NCBI RefSeq assembly: GCF_029893355.1
Contig: NZ_JARZAI010000008.1
Coordinates: 124,001-188,000 of the forward strand
Reading direction: 5' to 3'
DNA: 64,000 nucleotides
Origin: Kitasatospora sp. MAA4
GTDB taxonomy: Bacteria; Actinomycetota; Actinomycetes; Streptomycetales; Streptomycetaceae
In this document: piece after piece, positions 32,001-41,446 of the stretch
Numbering within the stretch: the first letter of the stretch is position 1
Layout: the number at the start of each line of letters is the position of its first letter
Translations under genes and position numbers: made by a program
Notes under the pieces: generated by a model
Database searches by the model: none
What the model was told of the DNA's origin: nothing
Seen by the model: the letters and a program-made list of their open reading frames with translations, nothing else

Positions 32001-35000
32001 GTGACGGCGTCGGGCCAGAATGCCACCAGCACGGTGAAGACCGTCTGCTCGTACTGCGGCGTCGGCTGCGGAATGCTGCTCGACATCGTGCGGGACGCGG
32101 GCAGCGGGCGGCGCGCGGTGGCCAAGGCGTCCGGGGACAGGTCCCACCCGGCGAACGCCGGCCGGCTCTGCACCAAGGGCGCCACCAGCGCGGACCTGCT
32201 GGCCGCCCCCGGCCGGCTGGAGAGCGCCCTGGTGCGGGCCGAGCGCGGCGCCCAGCCCGTGGCCACCGACATGGACGCCGCGATCACCGCCACCGCTCGG
32301 CGGCTTCGGGCGATCCTGGACGAACACGGCCCGGACGCCCTGTCGTTCTACGTCTCCGGCCAAATGACGCTGGAGGCACAGTACTTGGCGAACAAGCTGG
32401 CCAAGGGCTTCGTGCGCACCAACCAGATCGAGTCCAACTCCCGTCTCTGCATGGCCAGTGCGGGCACCGGTTACAAGCTCTCGCTGGGCGCGGACGGCCC
32501 GCCGGGCTCCTACCGGGACTTCGAGCACGCGGACGTCTTCCTCGTCATCGGCGCCAACATGGCCGACTGCCACCCGATTCTGTTCCTGCGGATGATGGAG
32601 CGGGTGAAGGCGGGCGCCAAGCTCATCGTCGTGGACCCGCGGCGAAGTGCGACCGCTGACAGGGCCGACCTCTTCCTGCCGGTGCGGCCCGGCACCGACC
32701 TGGCGCTGCTCAACGGGCTGCTGGCCCTGCTGGTGGAGAACGGCCACACGGACCCGGCCTTCGTGGCGGAGTTCACCGAGGGCTGGGAGCAGATGCCCGG
32801 CTTCCTCGCGGACTACCCGGCCGCCGGGGTCGCCGAGATCACCGGCGTGCCGGAGGCCGACATCCGGCGGGCGGCGCGGCTCATCGGCGAGGCCGGCGAG
32901 TGGATGAGCTGCTGGACGATGGGCCTCAACCAGTCCACGCACGGCACCTGGAACACCAACGCCCTGGTCAACCTGCACCTGGCGACCGGCGCGATCTGCC
33001 GCCCGGGGAGCGGCCCGTTCTCGCTCACCGGCCAGCCCAACGCGATGGGTGGGCGCGAGATGGGCTACATGGGACCGGGGCTGCCCGGCCAGCGCTCGGT
33101 GGCCGTGCCCGAGGAGCGGGCGTTCACCGAGAGGCTCTGGGGCATCCCGCCCGGCACCCTGCGCACCGAAGTCGGCCGGGGCACCGTCGAGATGTTCTCC
33201 CGGATGGCGCAGGGCGCCATCAAGGCCTGCTGGATCATCTGCACCAACCCGGTCGCCTCGGTCGCCAACCGCAGGACCGTCATCGCCGGCCTGGAGGCCG
33301 CCGAACTCGTCATCACCCAGGACGTCTTCGCCGACACCGAGACCAACGCGTACGCCGATGTGGTGCTGCCGGCCGCGATGTGGGCCGAGTCCGAGGGCGT
33401 GATGGTCAACTCCGAGCGCAACCTGACCCTCGTCCAGCCGGCCGCCGACCCCGTCGGGCAGGCGCTGCCGGACTGGCGGATCATCGCCCGGGTCGCCTGC
33501 GAGATGGGCTTCCAGGACGCCTTCGACTACACCAGCGCCGAGGAGGTCTTCGAGGAGATCAAGCAGGCCTGGAACCCGAAGACCGGCTACGACCTGCGCG
33601 GAGTGACGTACGAACGGCTCCGCGACACCCCGGTCCAGTGGCCCAGCGCCACCGTCGAGGGCCCCGACCGCAACCCGATCCGCTACCTCAACGACGGCGT
33701 CAGCCAGACCCTGCTGGAACGCCCCGACGGCAGTCGCCCCCGGCTGGCCTTCCCCACCGCGAGCGGCCGCGCCTCCTTCTTCGCCCGCCCCCACCTGCCG
33801 GCCGCCGAACTCCCGGACGACGACTTCCCGTTCGTGCTGAACACCGGCCGGCTCCAGCACCAGTGGCACACCCTGACCAAGACGGGCAAGGTCGCCAAGC
33901 TCAACAGGCTCGACCCCGGTCCGTTCGTGGAGATCCACCCGCAGGACGCGGCGGCGCTCGGCGTCGCCGAGGGGGACCGCCTGGAGGTCGCGTCGCGGCG
34001 CGGGCGGGCGGTGCTGCCGGCCGTCGTCACGGACCGGGTGCGGCCGGGGAACTGCTTCGCGCCGTTCCACTGGAACGACCTCTTCGGCGAGTACCTGAGC
34101 ATCAACGCCGTCACGAACGACGCCGTCGACCCGCTCTCCTTCCAACCCGAATTCAAGGCCTGCGCCGTCTCGTTGAAGGTGGTGACCGCGCCCCTGGCGC
34201 CCGTGCCCGCTGCCGCCGAGCCCGTCGCGGTGCTCAGCGGACTGTTCGGTCTCGCCGACCTCGCCCCGCCCGCCTTCACCACCGGTGAACGGCACTTCCT
34301 GTCGGGCTTCCTCACCGGCCTGGGGAGCGCGCCGTCGACGTCGGCGACCGTGCCGGTGCTGCCCGACGGCGTCCCCATCGCCCCCGAGCGTGCGCTGTGG
34401 GTCAACGGCGTGCTGGCGGGCGTGTTCTCCCGTCTGGTGTCCGGCGGTGCGGCGACGGTCTCCGCGCCGCCGTCGGCGCAGGAGGTCATGGTGTTGTGGG
34501 CGTCGCAGACCGGCAACGCGCAGGAGGTCGCCGCCGCGGCCGCCGAGCGCCTGGCCGCGTCGGGCCGACGGCCCAGACTCCTCGGCATGGACGACGTCAC
34601 CCCCGCCGACCTGCCCGCCGGGGTGCCGGCCCTGTTCATCACCAGCACCTTCGGCGACGGGGACGCTCCGGACAACGGATCCGGGTTCTGGAAGGCGCTG
34701 TCCGCCGGCGACCTCCCCGAGGTCGCCGGCCTGCGGTACGCGGTCCTGGCGCTCGGCGACTCCAGCTACGACGACTTCTGCGGCCACGGCCGGCGGCTCG
34801 ACCAGCGCCTCAGCGAACTCGGCGGCATCCGGCTCACCCCGCGCACCGAGTGCGAACCCGACTACGGCGAGGCCGCCGGGCAGTGGCTCGACCACGTCCT
34901 CACCGCCCTGGCCGCGAGCTCTGATCAACCGGCAACCCCGGCCGCCCGGTCCGGCTACTCGAAGAGCTCGCCCTTCGCCACCCTGCTGATCGGCAACCGG

Positions 35001-36083
35001 CTGCTGAGCCTGCCCGGCTCCGCCAAGGAGGTCCGGCAGTTCGCCTTCGACACCCGCGGCGGCGATCACGGCGACCTCGTCTACGAGGCCGGCGACGCGC
35101 TCGGCGTCTGGCCCGCCAACTCCGCCGAACTCGTCGCGGAATGGCTCGCCGTCACCGGCCTGGACCCCGGCGACGCCGTGTCCGTTCCCGACGTGGGCGA
35201 CCTGCCCCTCGGCGAGGCGCTGCGCACCCGGCTGGAGATCGCCAGGATCACCCCGGACCTGCTGCGCTTCGTCGCCGAGCGCACCGGCGACCGGGACCTG
35301 CGGCGGCTGCTCCGCCCGGACAACAAGGGCGAGCTGGCGAAGTGGAGTTGGGGCCGGCAGGCGGTGGACGTGATGGGCGCCTTCCCGGTCCGGGCGACCG
35401 CGGCCGAGTGGGCCGGCGTCCTCAGGCGCCTTCAGCCGCGCCTCTATTCGATATCCTCCAGCCCGCTCGCCCACCCCGGCGAGGTCCGCCTGACGGTGTC
35501 CGTGGTGCGCTACACCAACGACCGCGGCAGGGACCGCAGCGGCGTCTGCTCCAGCTACCTCGCCGACGCCGCCGACGACGGGCCGGTGCCCGTCTTCGTC
35601 CAGCGCTCCCCGGGATTCCGCCCTCCCGCGGACTCCGGCACGCCGATGATCATGGTGGGCCCGGGCACCGGCATCGCGCCCTTCCTCGGCTTCCTGGAGG
35701 ACCGCCAGGCCCGCGGCCACACCGGTCCGAACTGGCTGATCTTCGGCGAGCAGCGCGAGGCGACCGACTTCTACTACCGCGAGGAGCTCGCCGCCTTCCA
35801 GGCGTCCGGCCACCTCGACCGCCTGGACCTCGCCTTCTCCCGCGACCAGCGCGCCAAGGTCTACGTCCAGGACCGCATGCGCGAGCAGGGTCCCCGGCTG
35901 TGGGACTGGCTGCGCGGCGGCGCCCACTTCTACGTCTGCGGCGACGCCGGCCGGATGGCCAGGGACGTCGACCGGGCACTGCGCGACATCGCCTGTGCCC
36001 ATGGCGGCCTGACCGAGGACGAAGCCGCGGCATACGTCAAGCAGCTGGCCGCCGACCGGCGTTACGTCCGGGACGTCTACTGA
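32001..36083 (+). CDS. Nitrate reductase fused to CysJ-type flavoprotein reductase
   Basis: 1360 residues. Residues 1-720 form a molybdopterin oxidoreductase of the NarB/NasA type: a 4Fe-4S site with Cys16, Cys19, Cys23 and Cys57, Mo ligand Cys150 in NSRLCMASA, and a C-terminal molydopterin-binding domain (FVLNTGRLQHQWHTLTKTGK). Residues about 828-970 are a flavodoxin-like FMN domain (LWASQTGNAQEVAAAAAERL; TSTFGDGDAP). The rest is a CysJ/P450-reductase-like FAD and NADPH module (RLYSISSSPL; VGPGTGIAPFLGFLEDR; FYVCGDAGRMARDV). Predicted to take electrons from NADPH for nitrate reduction to nitrite. GTG 32001. Confidence 0.88.
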   Translation: MTASGQNATSTVKTVCSYCGVGCGMLLDIVRDAGSGRRAVAKASGDRSHPANAGRLCTKGATSADLLAAPGRLESALVRAERGAQPVATDMDAAITATARRLRAILDEHGPDALSFYVSGQMTLEAQYLANKLAKGFVRTNQIESNSRLCMASAGTGYKLSLGADGPPGSYRDFEHADVFLVIGANMADCHPILFLRMMERVKAGAKLIVVDPRRSATADRADLFLPVRPGTDLALLNGLLALLVENGHTDPAFVAEFTEGWEQMPGFLADYPAAGVAEITGVPEADIRRAARLIGEAGEWMSCWTMGLNQSTHGTWNTNALVNLHLATGAICRPGSGPFSLTGQPNAMGGREMGYMGPGLPGQRSVAVPEERAFTERLWGIPPGTLRTEVGRGTVEMFSRMAQGAIKACWIICTNPVASVANRRTVIAGLEAAELVITQDVFADTETNAYADVVLPAAMWAESEGVMVNSERNLTLVQPAADPVGQALPDWRIIARVACEMGFQDAFDYTSAEEVFEEIKQAWNPKTGYDLRGVTYERLRDTPVQWPSATVEGPDRNPIRYLNDGVSQTLLERPDGSRPRLAFPTASGRASFFARPHLPAAELPDDDFPFVLNTGRLQHQWHTLTKTGKVAKLNRLDPGPFVEIHPQDAAALGVAEGDRLEVASRRGRAVLPAVVTDRVRPGNCFAPFHWNDLFGEYLSINAVTNDAVDPLSFQPEFKACAVSLKVVTAPLAPVPAAAEPVAVLSGLFGLADLAPPAFTTGERHFLSGFLTGLGSAPSTSATVPVLPDGVPIAPERALWVNGVLAGVFSRLVSGGAATVSAPPSAQEVMVLWASQTGNAQEVAAAAAERLAASGRRPRLLGMDDVTPADLPAGVPALFITSTFGDGDAPDNGSGFWKALSAGDLPEVAGLRYAVLALGDSSYDDFCGHGRRLDQRLSELGGIRLTPRTECEPDYGEAAGQWLDHVLTALAASSDQPATPAARSGYSKSSPFATLLIGNRLLSLPGSAKEVRQFAFDTRGGDHGDLVYEAGDALGVWPANSAELVAEWLAVTGLDPGDAVSVPDVGDLPLGEALRTRLEIARITPDLLRFVAERTGDRDLRRLLRPDNKGELAKWSWGRQAVDVMGAFPVRATAAEWAGVLRRLQPRLYSISSSPLAHPGEVRLTVSVVRYTNDRGRDRSGVCSSYLADAADDGPVPVFVQRSPGFRPPADSGTPMIMVGPGTGIAPFLGFLEDRQARGHTGPNWLIFGEQREATDFYYREELAAFQASGHLDRLDLAFSRDQRAKVYVQDRMREQGPRLWDWLRGGAHFYVCGDAGRMARDVDRALRDIACAHGGLTEDEAAAYVKQLAADRRYVRDVY

Positions 36084-36793
36084 TCGGGCCTGTTCCGGGC
36101 CCGGTAGCAGAGTTCGGGTCGTCCGACCTGGCCGTAGCGCGGTTCGCGGAGGGCCAGGCCGGTGTCCACCAGGTGTTCCAGGTAGCGTCTCGCGGTGATC
36201 CGCGAGACGCCCGCCCGCGTGCCGGCGGCGGCAGCCGAGAGGCTGCCGTCCGCCTGCCGCAGCACCGCTGCGACGGCCTCCAGGGTGGGTGCGCTCAGGC
36301 CCTTCGGGAGGGTGTTGCGCTCGGAGGTCCGCAGCACGGCGAAGGCCTGGTCCACCTCGTCCTGCCCGGTGGCCTCGCCCGCCCGGGCCAGCGACGCGCG
36401 GTAGCGGGCGTAGCGGTCCAGGCGCTCGTGCAGGGTGGCGGCGGCGAACGGCTTGAGCAGGTACTGCACCACGCCCGCCGACACCGCCTGGCGGACCGTC
36501 GCCAGCTCGCGTGCCGAGGTCACGGCGATGATGTCGGTGCCGTGCCCGGCGGCCCGCAGGGTGCGGCACAGCTGGAGGCCGTGGCCGTCCGGCAGGTGGA
36601 GATCGAGCAGCGTGAGGTCCACCGGGCGGCCCGCGGCCCGGGCGCTCTCCAGGAGGCGCAGCGCCTGGGCCGCCGAGTGCGCCGTGCCGGCGGTCCGGAA
36701 GCCGGGTGCGCGGTTGACGTGCAGCGCGTGCGCCTCGGCCGCCACCGGGTCGTCCTCGACCACCAGCACGTCGATCGTCGCGGTCCGGGTCAT
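36077..36793 (-). CDS. CitB/DctR-type response regulator (second system)
   Basis: 238 residues. Receiver with VVEDDPV, phosphoacceptor Asp in LTLLDLHLPDGHG near residue 62 and Lys in QYLLKPFA near 113. The winged helix-turn-helix reads LSAAAAGTRAGVSRITARRYLEHLVDTGLALREPRYGQVGRPELCY. Its stop overlaps the end of the nitrate reductase gene by seven bases, convergently. ATG 36793 overlaps the stop of the kinase gene. Predicted activator of the dicarboxylate symporter gene divergent from its kinase. Confidence 0.9.
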   Translation of the reverse strand: MTRTATIDVLVVEDDPVAAEAHALHVNRAPGFRTAGTAHSAAQALRLLESARAAGRPVDLTLLDLHLPDGHGLQLCRTLRAAGHGTDIIAVTSARELATVRQAVSAGVVQYLLKPFAAATLHERLDRYARYRASLARAGEATGQDEVDQAFAVLRTSERNTLPKGLSAPTLEAVAAVLRQADGSLSAAAAGTRAGVSRITARRYLEHLVDTGLALREPRYGQVGRPELCYRARNRPDQ

Positions 36794-38418
36794 CGCACGG
36801 CCCCCGCTGATTGGAGGGGCAGTCGGACCGTCAGTACGGCGCCCCGCTCGCGTCCGACCTCCACGGCGCCGCCGTTGCGCCGGGCCGCCTGGGCGACCAG
36901 CGCGAGGCCGAGGCCGTGCCCGCGCTCCTCCTTGGTGGACCAGCCGCGCCGGAACACCTCCTCGACCTCGCCCGGCTCGATCCCGGCTCCGGTGTCGGCG
37001 ACCCGCAGCAGCAGCCGGTCGGAGTCGATCCGCGCGGTCACCGCCACCTCGGGCGGGCCAGGGTGCGCGGCGGAGTTGGCGATCGCGGCGTCCACGGCGT
37101 TGTCGATCAGGTTGCCGAGTATCGTCACCAGGTCGCGGGCAGGCAGCTCGGGCGGCAGCACGCCGTCGTCGATGCGACTGTCCTCGGTGAGCGTCAACTC
37201 CACGCCGCGCTCGGCCGCTTCGGCGGTCTTGCCGAGCAGCAGCGCGGCCAGCACCGGTTCGCTGACGGCGCTCACCACCCGGTCGGTGAGGCGTTGGGCG
37301 AGTTCGAGTTCGGCGGTGGCGAACTCCACGGCCTCGCGGTACCGCCCGAGTTCGACCAGGACGACCACCGCGTGCAGCCGGTTCGCGGCCTCGTGGGCCT
37401 GCGCGCCGAGCGCCTCGGAGAAGCCCCGGACGGAGTCCAACTCACCGTTCAACGACTGGAGTTCGGTGTGGTCGCGGAGGGTGACCACGGTGCCGAGGGC
37501 GGGCCCTGGACCGATCGCCGAGGTGTTCAGTACCACCACCCGGTCCGCCGTGAGGTGCACCTCGTCGTGCGCCGGATCGGCGCCCAGCACCGAACGGGTC
37601 AGCGCCTCGGGCAGCGCGAGTTCGGCGAACTGCCGTCCCTCCGCGGGGCCTTCGAGGCCGAGCAGCTCGCGGGCCGCGTCGTTGCAGAGCACCACCGTGC
37701 CCGCGCGGTCGAGCAGGATCAGGCCCTCCCGGACCGAGTGCAGCGTCGCCTGGTGGTAGTCGTAGAGGTGGCTCAGCTCGTCGGCACCCATGCCGTGGGT
37801 GTGCCGGCGCAGCCGCGCGTTGGCCAGGTAGCTGCCGAGGCCGCCGACCGCGAGTGCGGCCAGCGCGACCCCGGCCAGCACGATCAGCGGGCCGTTCAGT
37901 TGCCGGCTGATCGACTGCACTCTGATGCCGACGCTGACCAGTGCGATCACCCGCCCCCGGTCGTCCTGGACCGGGGTGACCACCCGCACCGACGGACCGA
38001 GGGTGCCGGTGTAGGTCTCCCTGACGATCCCGCCGGCCAGTGCCTGCTCGATGTGGCCGAGGAAGGGCCGGCCGATCTGTGCCGGGTCGGGGTGGGTCCA
38101 GCGCACCCCGTGCGTGTCCATCACCGTGACGAAGGCGACGCCCGCGTCCGCACACACCCGCTGAGCGTAGGGCTGGAGCACCTCGGTGGGGTCCGGTCCG
38201 GTGGCCGCCTGCCGGACGGTGGGGGAGTCCGCGACCGCGCGGGCGGTGGCGGTGACCTGGCCGAAGGCCGCGTCCCGGGCGCGCTCGGCGACCGTCAGGT
38301 ACGCCAGGACCGCGCTGCCGGCGAGCACGACGGCGACGATCACGATCTGGACGGCGAAGAGCTGCCCCGCGAGGCTGCGCGGCAGCCGGCGCGGTGGCGA
38401 GGGCGGGCGGAGGGGCAT
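36790..38418 (-). CDS. CitA/DcuS-type sensor histidine kinase (second system)
   Basis: 542 residues. Membrane helices near 18-42 and 185-208 flank a periplasmic-type PAS sensor (VMDTHGVRWTHPDPAQIGRPFLGH). A cytosolic PAS (TLHSVREGLILLDRAGTVVLCND), a phosphoacceptor segment GAQAHEAANRLHAVVVLVELG and an HATPase (NLIDNAVDAAIANSA; DTGAGIEPGEVEEVF; GHGLGLALVAQAARRNGG) follow. First gene of its operon, divergent from the dctA-like gene, the standard layout for dicarboxylate sensing. ATG 38418. Confidence 0.9.
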   Translation of the reverse strand: MPLRPPSPPRRLPRSLAGQLFAVQIVIVAVVLAGSAVLAYLTVAERARDAAFGQVTATARAVADSPTVRQAATGPDPTEVLQPYAQRVCADAGVAFVTVMDTHGVRWTHPDPAQIGRPFLGHIEQALAGGIVRETYTGTLGPSVRVVTPVQDDRGRVIALVSVGIRVQSISRQLNGPLIVLAGVALAALAVGGLGSYLANARLRRHTHGMGADELSHLYDYHQATLHSVREGLILLDRAGTVVLCNDAARELLGLEGPAEGRQFAELALPEALTRSVLGADPAHDEVHLTADRVVVLNTSAIGPGPALGTVVTLRDHTELQSLNGELDSVRGFSEALGAQAHEAANRLHAVVVLVELGRYREAVEFATAELELAQRLTDRVVSAVSEPVLAALLLGKTAEAAERGVELTLTEDSRIDDGVLPPELPARDLVTILGNLIDNAVDAAIANSAAHPGPPEVAVTARIDSDRLLLRVADTGAGIEPGEVEEVFRRGWSTKEERGHGLGLALVAQAARRNGGAVEVGRERGAVLTVRLPLQSAGAVR

Positions 38419-38472
38419 GGCAGTCAGTGTGCCTCTGCGGTGAGCTCCGCCGTGAACTCTATGAACGCAAAC

Positions 38473-38486
38473 GTGACGCCCGTCAC
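38473..38486. promoter_or_regulatory. Perfect palindrome upstream of the dicarboxylate symporter
   Basis: GTGACG-CC-CGTCAC sits between the divergent kinase and symporter genes, 71 bases before the symporter start. A near-identical copy occurs upstream of the nitrate reductase gene. Candidate binding site of the CitB-type response regulator. Confidence 0.4.
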
Positions 38487-38556
38487 CTCCAGCGCCGATA
38501 GTCGGAGCGGCCCGCCACCCAGGGCCAGCAGGGCCAGTAGCTGAAGGAGCCGACGC

Positions 38557-39930
38557 ATGGCGATCACCGCAACCGACCGGACGAGACCGGCCGACCGCAC
38601 GCACTACCTCTACCTTGCCGTCCTGGCGGCGGTCCTGGCCGGCATCGTGCTCGGCCTGGCGGCGCCGTCGTTCGCCGTCCAGCTCAAGCCGGTCGGGACG
38701 GGCTTCGTCAACCTGATCAAGATGATGATCAGCCCGGTGATCTTCTGCACCATCGTGCTGGGCGTCGGTTCGGTGAGCAAGGCCGCCAAGGTCGGCCGGG
38801 TGGGCGGCCTGGCGCTCGGCTACTTCCTGGTGATGTCCACCGTCGCGCTCGGCCTCGGCCTGGTGGTCGGCAACCTGCTGGAGCCGGGCTCGGGCCTGCA
38901 CCTGACCCAGGCGCTCGCCAAGGCCGGCCACGCCCAGGTGGCGGCCGGCCAGCAGAGCACCACCGACTTCCTGCTCGGCATCATCCCGACCAGCCTGGTC
39001 TCCGCGCTCACCCAGGGCCAGGTGCTCCAGACCCTGCTGGTCGCGCTGCTCTGCGGGTTCGCGCTCCAGGCGCTGGGCAGTGCCGGCGCGCCGGTGCTGC
39101 GCGGCGTGGAGCACCTTCAGCGGCTGGTCTTCCGGGTCATGTCGATGATCATGTGGGTGGCCCCGATCGGCGCCTTCGGCGCGATGGCGGCGGTGGTCGG
39201 CGCGACCGGCACCGCAGCGCTCAAGAGCCTGGCCGTCATCATGATCGGCTTCTACCTGACCTGCGGGATCTTCGTCCTCGTGGTGCTCGGCCTGCTGCTG
39301 CGCCTGGTCGCCGGCGTCAACGTCCTCGCGCTGCTGCGCTACCTGAGCCGCGAGTTGCTGCTAATCCTCTCCACCTCCTCCTCCGAGAGCGCGCTGCCGC
39401 GGCTGATCGCCAAGATGGAGCACCTCGGCGTCAGCCGTCCGGTGGTGGGCATCACCGTGCCGACCGGCTACAGCTTCAACCTGGACGGCACCGCCATCTA
39501 CCTGACGATGTCCTCGATCTTCATCTCACAGGCGATGGACCGGCCGCTCTCGCTCGGCCAGCAGTTCTCGCTGCTGATCTTCATGGTGATCGCCAGCAAG
39601 GGCGCCGCCGGCGTCACCGGCGCCGGCCTCGCCACCCTGGCCGGCGGCCTCCAGTCGCACCGGCCCGAACTCGTGGACGGCGTCGGCCTGATCGTCGGCA
39701 TCGACCGCTTCATGTCCGAGGCCCGCGCGCTGACCAACTTCGCCGGAAACGCGGTGGCCACCGTCCTGATCGGCCACTGGACCGGCGAGATCGACCACGC
39801 CCGGGCCACCGAGGTGCTCGCCGGCCGCCTCCCGTTCGACGAGACCGTCCTCGCCGACCCCACCGGCGACCCCACCGCCGACCCGGCCGCCATCCCCGAG
39901 CAGCCCGTGGCTGAATCCGCGCGGGGTTAG
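38557..39930 (+). CDS. dctA: C4-dicarboxylate:cation symporter (DctA-like)
   Basis: 457-residue DAACS-family transporter with about eight membrane helices. Diagnostic segments are FVNLIKMMISPVIFCTIVLGV near residue 50, the serine-rich re-entrant loop STSSSESALPRLIAKME near 270, TGYSFNLDGTAIYLTMSSIFI near 310, SKGAAGVTGAGLATLAG near 350 and RFMSEARALTNFAGNAVAT near 385. Imports succinate, fumarate or malate with protons or sodium. It is divergent from a CitA-type kinase that probably controls it. ATG 38557 with GAAGGAG nearby. Confidence 0.93.
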   Translation: MAITATDRTRPADRTHYLYLAVLAAVLAGIVLGLAAPSFAVQLKPVGTGFVNLIKMMISPVIFCTIVLGVGSVSKAAKVGRVGGLALGYFLVMSTVALGLGLVVGNLLEPGSGLHLTQALAKAGHAQVAAGQQSTTDFLLGIIPTSLVSALTQGQVLQTLLVALLCGFALQALGSAGAPVLRGVEHLQRLVFRVMSMIMWVAPIGAFGAMAAVVGATGTAALKSLAVIMIGFYLTCGIFVLVVLGLLLRLVAGVNVLALLRYLSRELLLILSTSSSESALPRLIAKMEHLGVSRPVVGITVPTGYSFNLDGTAIYLTMSSIFISQAMDRPLSLGQQFSLLIFMVIASKGAAGVTGAGLATLAGGLQSHRPELVDGVGLIVGIDRFMSEARALTNFAGNAVATVLIGHWTGEIDHARATEVLAGRLPFDETVLADPTGDPTADPAAIPEQPVAESARG

Positions 39931-39938
39931 CGCCGCTG

Positions 39939-41156
39939 TTACGGGTTGATCCCGTCGTACTGGAGCACCCGGTACGGCGACTGCCCCTGCTGCCCGTTCC
40001 ACTGCGAGACCATCAGCGTCAGCGAGTTCGCGTTCGCGCTGCCCGGGTGGATGTAGCCGCCGTAGAGGTAGGGGAGCTGGGGACGGCCCCAATGGCTCGG
40101 CGGCAGGACGTTGTTGCCGACGATCTGCGGCTTGGGCGCCGTCCAGACGGCGTCGGGGCGGGGCGCGGTGCGGGTGCAGATCGAGTAGTCGTCGACGTCG
40201 AAGTAGCTCATGCAGTAGGTGCCGTTGATCCGCTTGACGGAGAACTCGCCGATGTTGTTGCCGGAGAGGATGACCGAGGGTGGGGCCGCCTGGGTCCACT
40301 GCCAGGAGCCGTTGAGGTAGGCCCAGTTCTGCTGGGCGCCGAAGTTGCCGGCCCGGAAGTCGTTCGGCTGGATCCGGAAGAGCTGGATCGCGCCGCCGTC
40401 GGCGGTGTTGCGGTGGCTGCCGTTCCAGCGCTTGGAGAAGATGTAGAGCCAGCCGTCCGGGTCGATGCCGGCGAAGGACCACATGCCGTACATGGACTGG
40501 TTGTTGTGCTGGGTGTCGCCCGCCCAGTGGTACGGGTAGTCCTGCCAGGTCACGCCGAAGTCGTCGGAGTAGGCGACCCCTGACATCAGCGAGCCGTCGT
40601 AGCCGGCCGGCGGGGCCCAGACCGCCACCGAGGTGTACTGGATGTAGGTGCGACCGCCGAACTCGATGCAGTCGTTGGGGATCCGGCTGAACTCCCAGCC
40701 GTACCCGTTGTCCGTCTGGTGCGCGTAGTTGAACATCTGGTTGGCCCGGCCGCCGGTCGGCATCGCCCAGGTGAAGGAGATCGGCGAGCCGCCGCTGCTG
40801 TCGAAGTTCGACTGGGCGAGCATCACCGGCGAGCCCAGGTAGGGATCGCGCTGGGCGGAGTTGGCCCAGGAGTCGCCGAAGACGTAGCCCCAGGAGCCGT
40901 CGTGCTCCCGGAAGTAGGGGATGCCGAGGTCTCCGGAGCCCAGGCCCTGCGCGCTCGCCGAGTCGCCGGGCGTGTCGCACAGCGCCGTGCCGCTCTGGGC
41001 CATCGGCGTGAGGGCCGGTCGGGGAGCGGCGGGGCTCGCGGAGGCGGCGCCGGCGGTGCTGCCGAGCAGGCCCGCGCCCAGGGTCAGGCCGGCGCCGGCG
41101 CGCAGCAGCGAGCGGCGGGTGACCTCGGCGGCGTCCGGCTGGGAAGGGTGGGACAT
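39939..41156 (-). CDS. Tat-exported DUF4185 protein
   Basis: 405 residues with a Tat-type signal (VTRRSLLRAGAGLTLGAGLLG, twin Arg near residue 14). The mature part matches DUF4185, a five-bladed sialidase/glycosidase-like propeller family: SGDLGIPYFREHDGSWGYVFGDSW, PVMLAQSNFDSSGG, IPNDCIEFGGRTYIQYTSV, GVAYSDDFGVTWQDYP and PQLPYLYGGYIHPGS. Enzymatic activity of the family is unknown; carbohydrate binding or hydrolysis is plausible. ATG 41156. Convergent with the symporter gene, 8 bases apart. Confidence 0.82.
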   Translation of the reverse strand: MSHPSQPDAAEVTRRSLLRAGAGLTLGAGLLGSTAGAASASPAAPRPALTPMAQSGTALCDTPGDSASAQGLGSGDLGIPYFREHDGSWGYVFGDSWANSAQRDPYLGSPVMLAQSNFDSSGGSPISFTWAMPTGGRANQMFNYAHQTDNGYGWEFSRIPNDCIEFGGRTYIQYTSVAVWAPPAGYDGSLMSGVAYSDDFGVTWQDYPYHWAGDTQHNNQSMYGMWSFAGIDPDGWLYIFSKRWNGSHRNTADGGAIQLFRIQPNDFRAGNFGAQQNWAYLNGSWQWTQAAPPSVILSGNNIGEFSVKRINGTYCMSYFDVDDYSICTRTAPRPDAVWTAPKPQIVGNNVLPPSHWGRPQLPYLYGGYIHPGSANANSLTLMVSQWNGQQGQSPYRVLQYDGINP

Positions 41157-41369
41157 CGAGTGGTCCTCCAGAGGGTGGGTGCGGCTGCGGCCACCGATGA
41201 GCGACCGCTTGCTGACGGTGTGTGAACTACCGCACATGGCAGATCCGGTGGAAAGCGGAGAAGCGGCGCCCACGAAGCGGTTGGATGTTGTCATGGCTGG
41301 TGCGAAACGGGGGTGCCGCGCCCCATCAAACCCGGCCCGGACGGCGCCGTCACGGCCTCACGGCCTGCT

Positions 41370-41430
41370 CGGACAAAGGCCGGACAAAGTCCGGACGAGG
41401 CTCGGACGCGCTCGGACGAGGCTCGGACGA
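41370..41430 (+). repeat. Helically phased CGGAC direct repeats upstream of HTH gene
   Basis: Six CGGAC units begin at 41370, 41381, 41392, 41403, 41413 and 41424, that is every 10-11 bases, with consensus CGGACRARGYY. One pair forms CCGGACAAAGTCCGG. The array ends just before the ribosome site of the HTH protein at 41447 and could be an operator array for it. Confidence 0.55.
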
Positions 41431-41446
41431 CAGGGAGGATCAGCAG

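Noticed and set aside
31944..36569. Very long minus-strand open frame antisense to the nitrate reductase gene
   Set aside because: High G+C makes the opposite frames lack stops. Its translation is low-complexity Gly/Arg/Val-rich, and the plus strand encodes a clear multi-domain enzyme.
41370..41430. CRISPR array
   Set aside because: The repeated unit is only 5 bases at 10-11 base spacing, with no spacers of the right length and no cas genes.
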